A stretch of 64,000 nucleotides of DNA, from the NCBI RefSeq assembly GCF_020911925.1, contig NZ_CP087134.1:3844001-3908000 (forward strand), read 5' to 3'. Of the stretch, positions 62,556-64,000 are shown one piece after another. This DNA comes from Flavobacterium cupriresistens. GTDB taxonomy: Bacteria; Bacteroidota; Bacteroidia; Flavobacteriales; Flavobacteriaceae. Every line of letters starts with the position of its first letter. The stretch's first letter is position 1. The translations under genes were made by a program, and so were the position numbers. The notes under the pieces were generated by a model that was given only the letters and a program-made list of their open reading frames with translations, was not told the DNA's origin and did no database searches.

Positions 62556-63332
62556 TTAATGGTCCTCATCCAGAAATAACAACCAATTCTTTTCCCGAAG
62601 ATTTTTTCTTGATTTTGGTGCAATAAATTTAAAAGATTCTTTGAATGAGTTTTTGGTGTTTAAAAAAGCATGCAGCAAAATTGTCATCAGACAACCTGAA
62701 ACAATTATTACGACTTTTTCATTAAAAGGAAAATCGGTATCATCTGCATTAAACACTACATAAAGACAGCTCGTTAAAAATGGTACAAATGCCAGAAAAT
62801 GCAACGAATATCTAAACAATTTGGTCTGCCACAAAATACCAAACTCTAATTTTAGATTCTCATATTCCAGCGTCCTAAGATCAATATCGTGGAGAAAGCT
62901 TGACATTTCTTCAGACGAGAGAATTACCTGTAAATCATCGTCGATTTCTTTAAATGTAGTATAGGTAATTTTAAGAGGGTATTCGGAGTAATCCCGATCT
63001 CTGTTTTTTAGTTCTATTGCATTCAATTCAATTAGAACTTTTTCAATACATTTCTTCACTGCCATTAGTTCAATGACGGCTTTTTTTTCAGTATTAAAAT
63101 CAATACCATCTAATTGAATTCTGTGATTGTTACCGTTAAAAATAAGATCCAGGTCCTTTATTTTAGTGCAAATAAAGTCTCTGTCGGCATCATCATATCC
63201 ACGGTAACTGTGACCTGAGTACAAATCTTTATCAAAATAATTGGGTTTAATATTTAGCGCGGCATTCTTTACTAAATTTTTATGTCGTTTTAAAAAACTG
63301 TAAAGTCTCAATTTCGTTTTATCCAATGACAT
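62556..63332 (-). CDS. Hypothetical membrane protein, 258 aa
   Basis: Not recognised. Start at 63332 (MSLDKTKLRLYSFLKRHK); an ATG 13 codons upstream (63371) is the alternative. The first 190 residues are soluble, charged and helical. Two TM segments follow close together (about residues 190-210, FRYSLHFLAFVPFLTSCLYVVF, and 220-240, VVIIVSGCLMTILLHAFL), then a Lys-rich tail. It converges with the VIT gene with 82 bp between. Confidence 0.65.
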   Translation of the reverse strand: MSLDKTKLRLYSFLKRHKNLVKNAALNIKPNYFDKDLYSGHSYRGYDDADRDFICTKIKDLDLIFNGNNHRIQLDGIDFNTEKKAVIELMAVKKCIEKVLIELNAIELKNRDRDYSEYPLKITYTTFKEIDDDLQVILSSEEMSSFLHDIDLRTLEYENLKLEFGILWQTKLFRYSLHFLAFVPFLTSCLYVVFNADDTDFPFNEKVVIIVSGCLMTILLHAFLNTKNSFKESFKFIAPKSRKNLREKNWLLFLDEDH

Positions 63333-63658
63333 AGCGCAACAGTTATTAATTGTAAGAATTTTATAAAGCATACTACATCAATAGAACTCAACTCTCTATT
63401 TAACAGTATAATACACTACGCTAAGATACAAAAAAATCAAAAAAAAATAAAATTTGACACGCTTTCTGTATTAACAAATCTCTGATCAGTAGCAATTAAA
63501 AGACTTTTAAAAAAGCAACAGACTTAAAGACAATCAGTAAGTATTACTAGTCCTACAAATAACAATTTTAAAGTCCTATATTACATTAATAACTAGCATT
63601 TTAAAGGAGTTTACGGCGCCAAACTATAACATGTTACAAAAACTTTAATGAAACAATG
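63333..63658. other. Intergenic region, AT-rich
   Basis: About 325 bp with runs of A on the 5' side of the 62556-63332 gene. Nothing coding or structured was recognised before the promoter at 63659. Confidence 0.4.
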
Positions 63659-63688
63659 TTGCATTTATAAATAAGTATTTTATATTTG
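63659..63688 (+). promoter_or_regulatory. Bacteroidota-type promoter of the last gene
   Basis: TTG (63659-63661), exactly 19 bases, TATATTTG (63681-63688): a perfect consensus match, 35 bp upstream of the ATG at 63724. Confidence 0.85.
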
Positions 63689-63723
63689 CAGTAATCTTGT
63701 AGTAGTAAAACCGGATTCACAGA

Positions 63724-64000
63724 ATGAAAAAGAAATTAAAATTTATTAATCTTCTAATGCCATTGATAGTATTGTTTGCAATACTATTTCCTGTTGTCCA
63801 TTCTTACGAACATATTCACAGTCACAATCTCAGTGTCGAAAAAAAGGTTCAAGAATACACTACCAACAAAAGTGATTTTAAGGCACACAACTACACCAGC
63901 GAAGAATGTCAAATATGTCATTTCAAGTTTAGTCCGGTTGCTAATTTTTCCTATGTTCATTTTGAATTCTATAAAAGTATAAGCAATACGCCTTATGTTT
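63724..64000 (+). CDS. Small exported Cys/His-containing protein (partial, runs off the window)
   Basis: N-terminal signal anchor MKKKLKFINLLMPLIVLFAILFPVVHS, then a short hydrophilic part with HIHSHN and EECQICHFKFSP (about residues 60-71), a Cys-x-x-Cys-His arrangement that could bind a metal. The frame is open to the edge of the window at about 92 residues. Small proteins of this type often precede TonB-dependent receptor genes in Flavobacteriia; that would need the next kilobases. Start is well supported by the promoter at 63659-63688. Confidence 0.75.
   Translation, partial: MKKKLKFINLLMPLIVLFAILFPVVHSYEHIHSHNLSVEKKVQEYTTNKSDFKAHNYTSEECQICHFKFSPVANFSYVHFEFYKSISNTPYV

Overview
The window looks like chromosomal DNA of a Flavobacterium-type member of the Bacteroidota. 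It is AT-rich. Its promoters fit the Bacteroidota pattern (TTG, 19 bp, TAnnTTTG). It carries a SusC/SusD pair, a protein with a type IX secretion (T9SS) sorting tail, and many lipoproteins. Most genes lie on the minus strand. Species cannot be named from the sequence alone.

Layout. 0-0.9 kb: the end of an unidentified gene, a tRNA-Arg(ACG) with a clean promoter and terminator, and the decayed tail of an ISL3-type transposase. 0.8-4.1 kb: secreted proteins of unknown role, one resembling 'polymorphic toxin type 23' proteins. 4.6-10.4 kb: stress or xenobiotic-type enzymes (a quinone-oxidoreductase-like MDR, two SDRs, an isochorismatase-like hydrolase, a DHFR-like reductase) with a TetR and an AraC regulator; the TetR operator can be read directly. 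10.5-17.3 kb: a complete YbhGFSR-like ABC efflux operon with TolC and TetR. An 87-bp direct repeat at 364 and 17483 brackets this whole left part. 17.6-23.1 kb: Lrp regulator, SBF-like transporter, the two-gene folate-independent methionine synthase MesD/MesX, a nitroreductase and an XRE regulator.

23.2-28.6 kb is an accessory patch. A one-chain restriction-modification enzyme and neighbouring orphan genes are separated by two related repeats of about 135 bp with integron attC-like cores, so it reads like a small gene-cassette array. 29-41.6 kb: amino-acid permease, a giant delta-60/HYR T9SS protein, a NIPSNAP protein, a 1050-aa secreted coiled-coil protein, a cation/proton antiporter and a cold-shock protein. 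41.8-46.5 kb: a SusD/SusC pair whose leader contains a hairpin and two tiny ORFs. 47.4-50.2 kb: pyruvate phosphate dikinase.

51.7-60.5 kb is the most unusual region. It is a minus-strand cluster encoding a heme-binding FMP-type protein, a VioB/RebD-like ferritin-fold protein, a LodA/GoxA-like tryptophylquinone (CTQ) oxidase, a radical SAM/SPASM protein of the QhpD type, and a LodB-like flavoprotein related to tryptophan halogenases. Known LodA systems need only the LodB flavoprotein, while QhpD-type radical SAM enzymes serve a different CTQ enzyme. Having both with one quinoprotein, plus two further metalloproteins, suggests an undescribed quinoprotein maturation or natural-product pathway. 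The right end has a VIT-family metal transporter, a membrane protein of unknown function, and the start of a small Cys/His-containing exported protein behind a textbook promoter.

At least four related intergenic repeats, each running into a hairpin terminator, are scattered through the window. All family calls come from reading the sequence; no database search was run.
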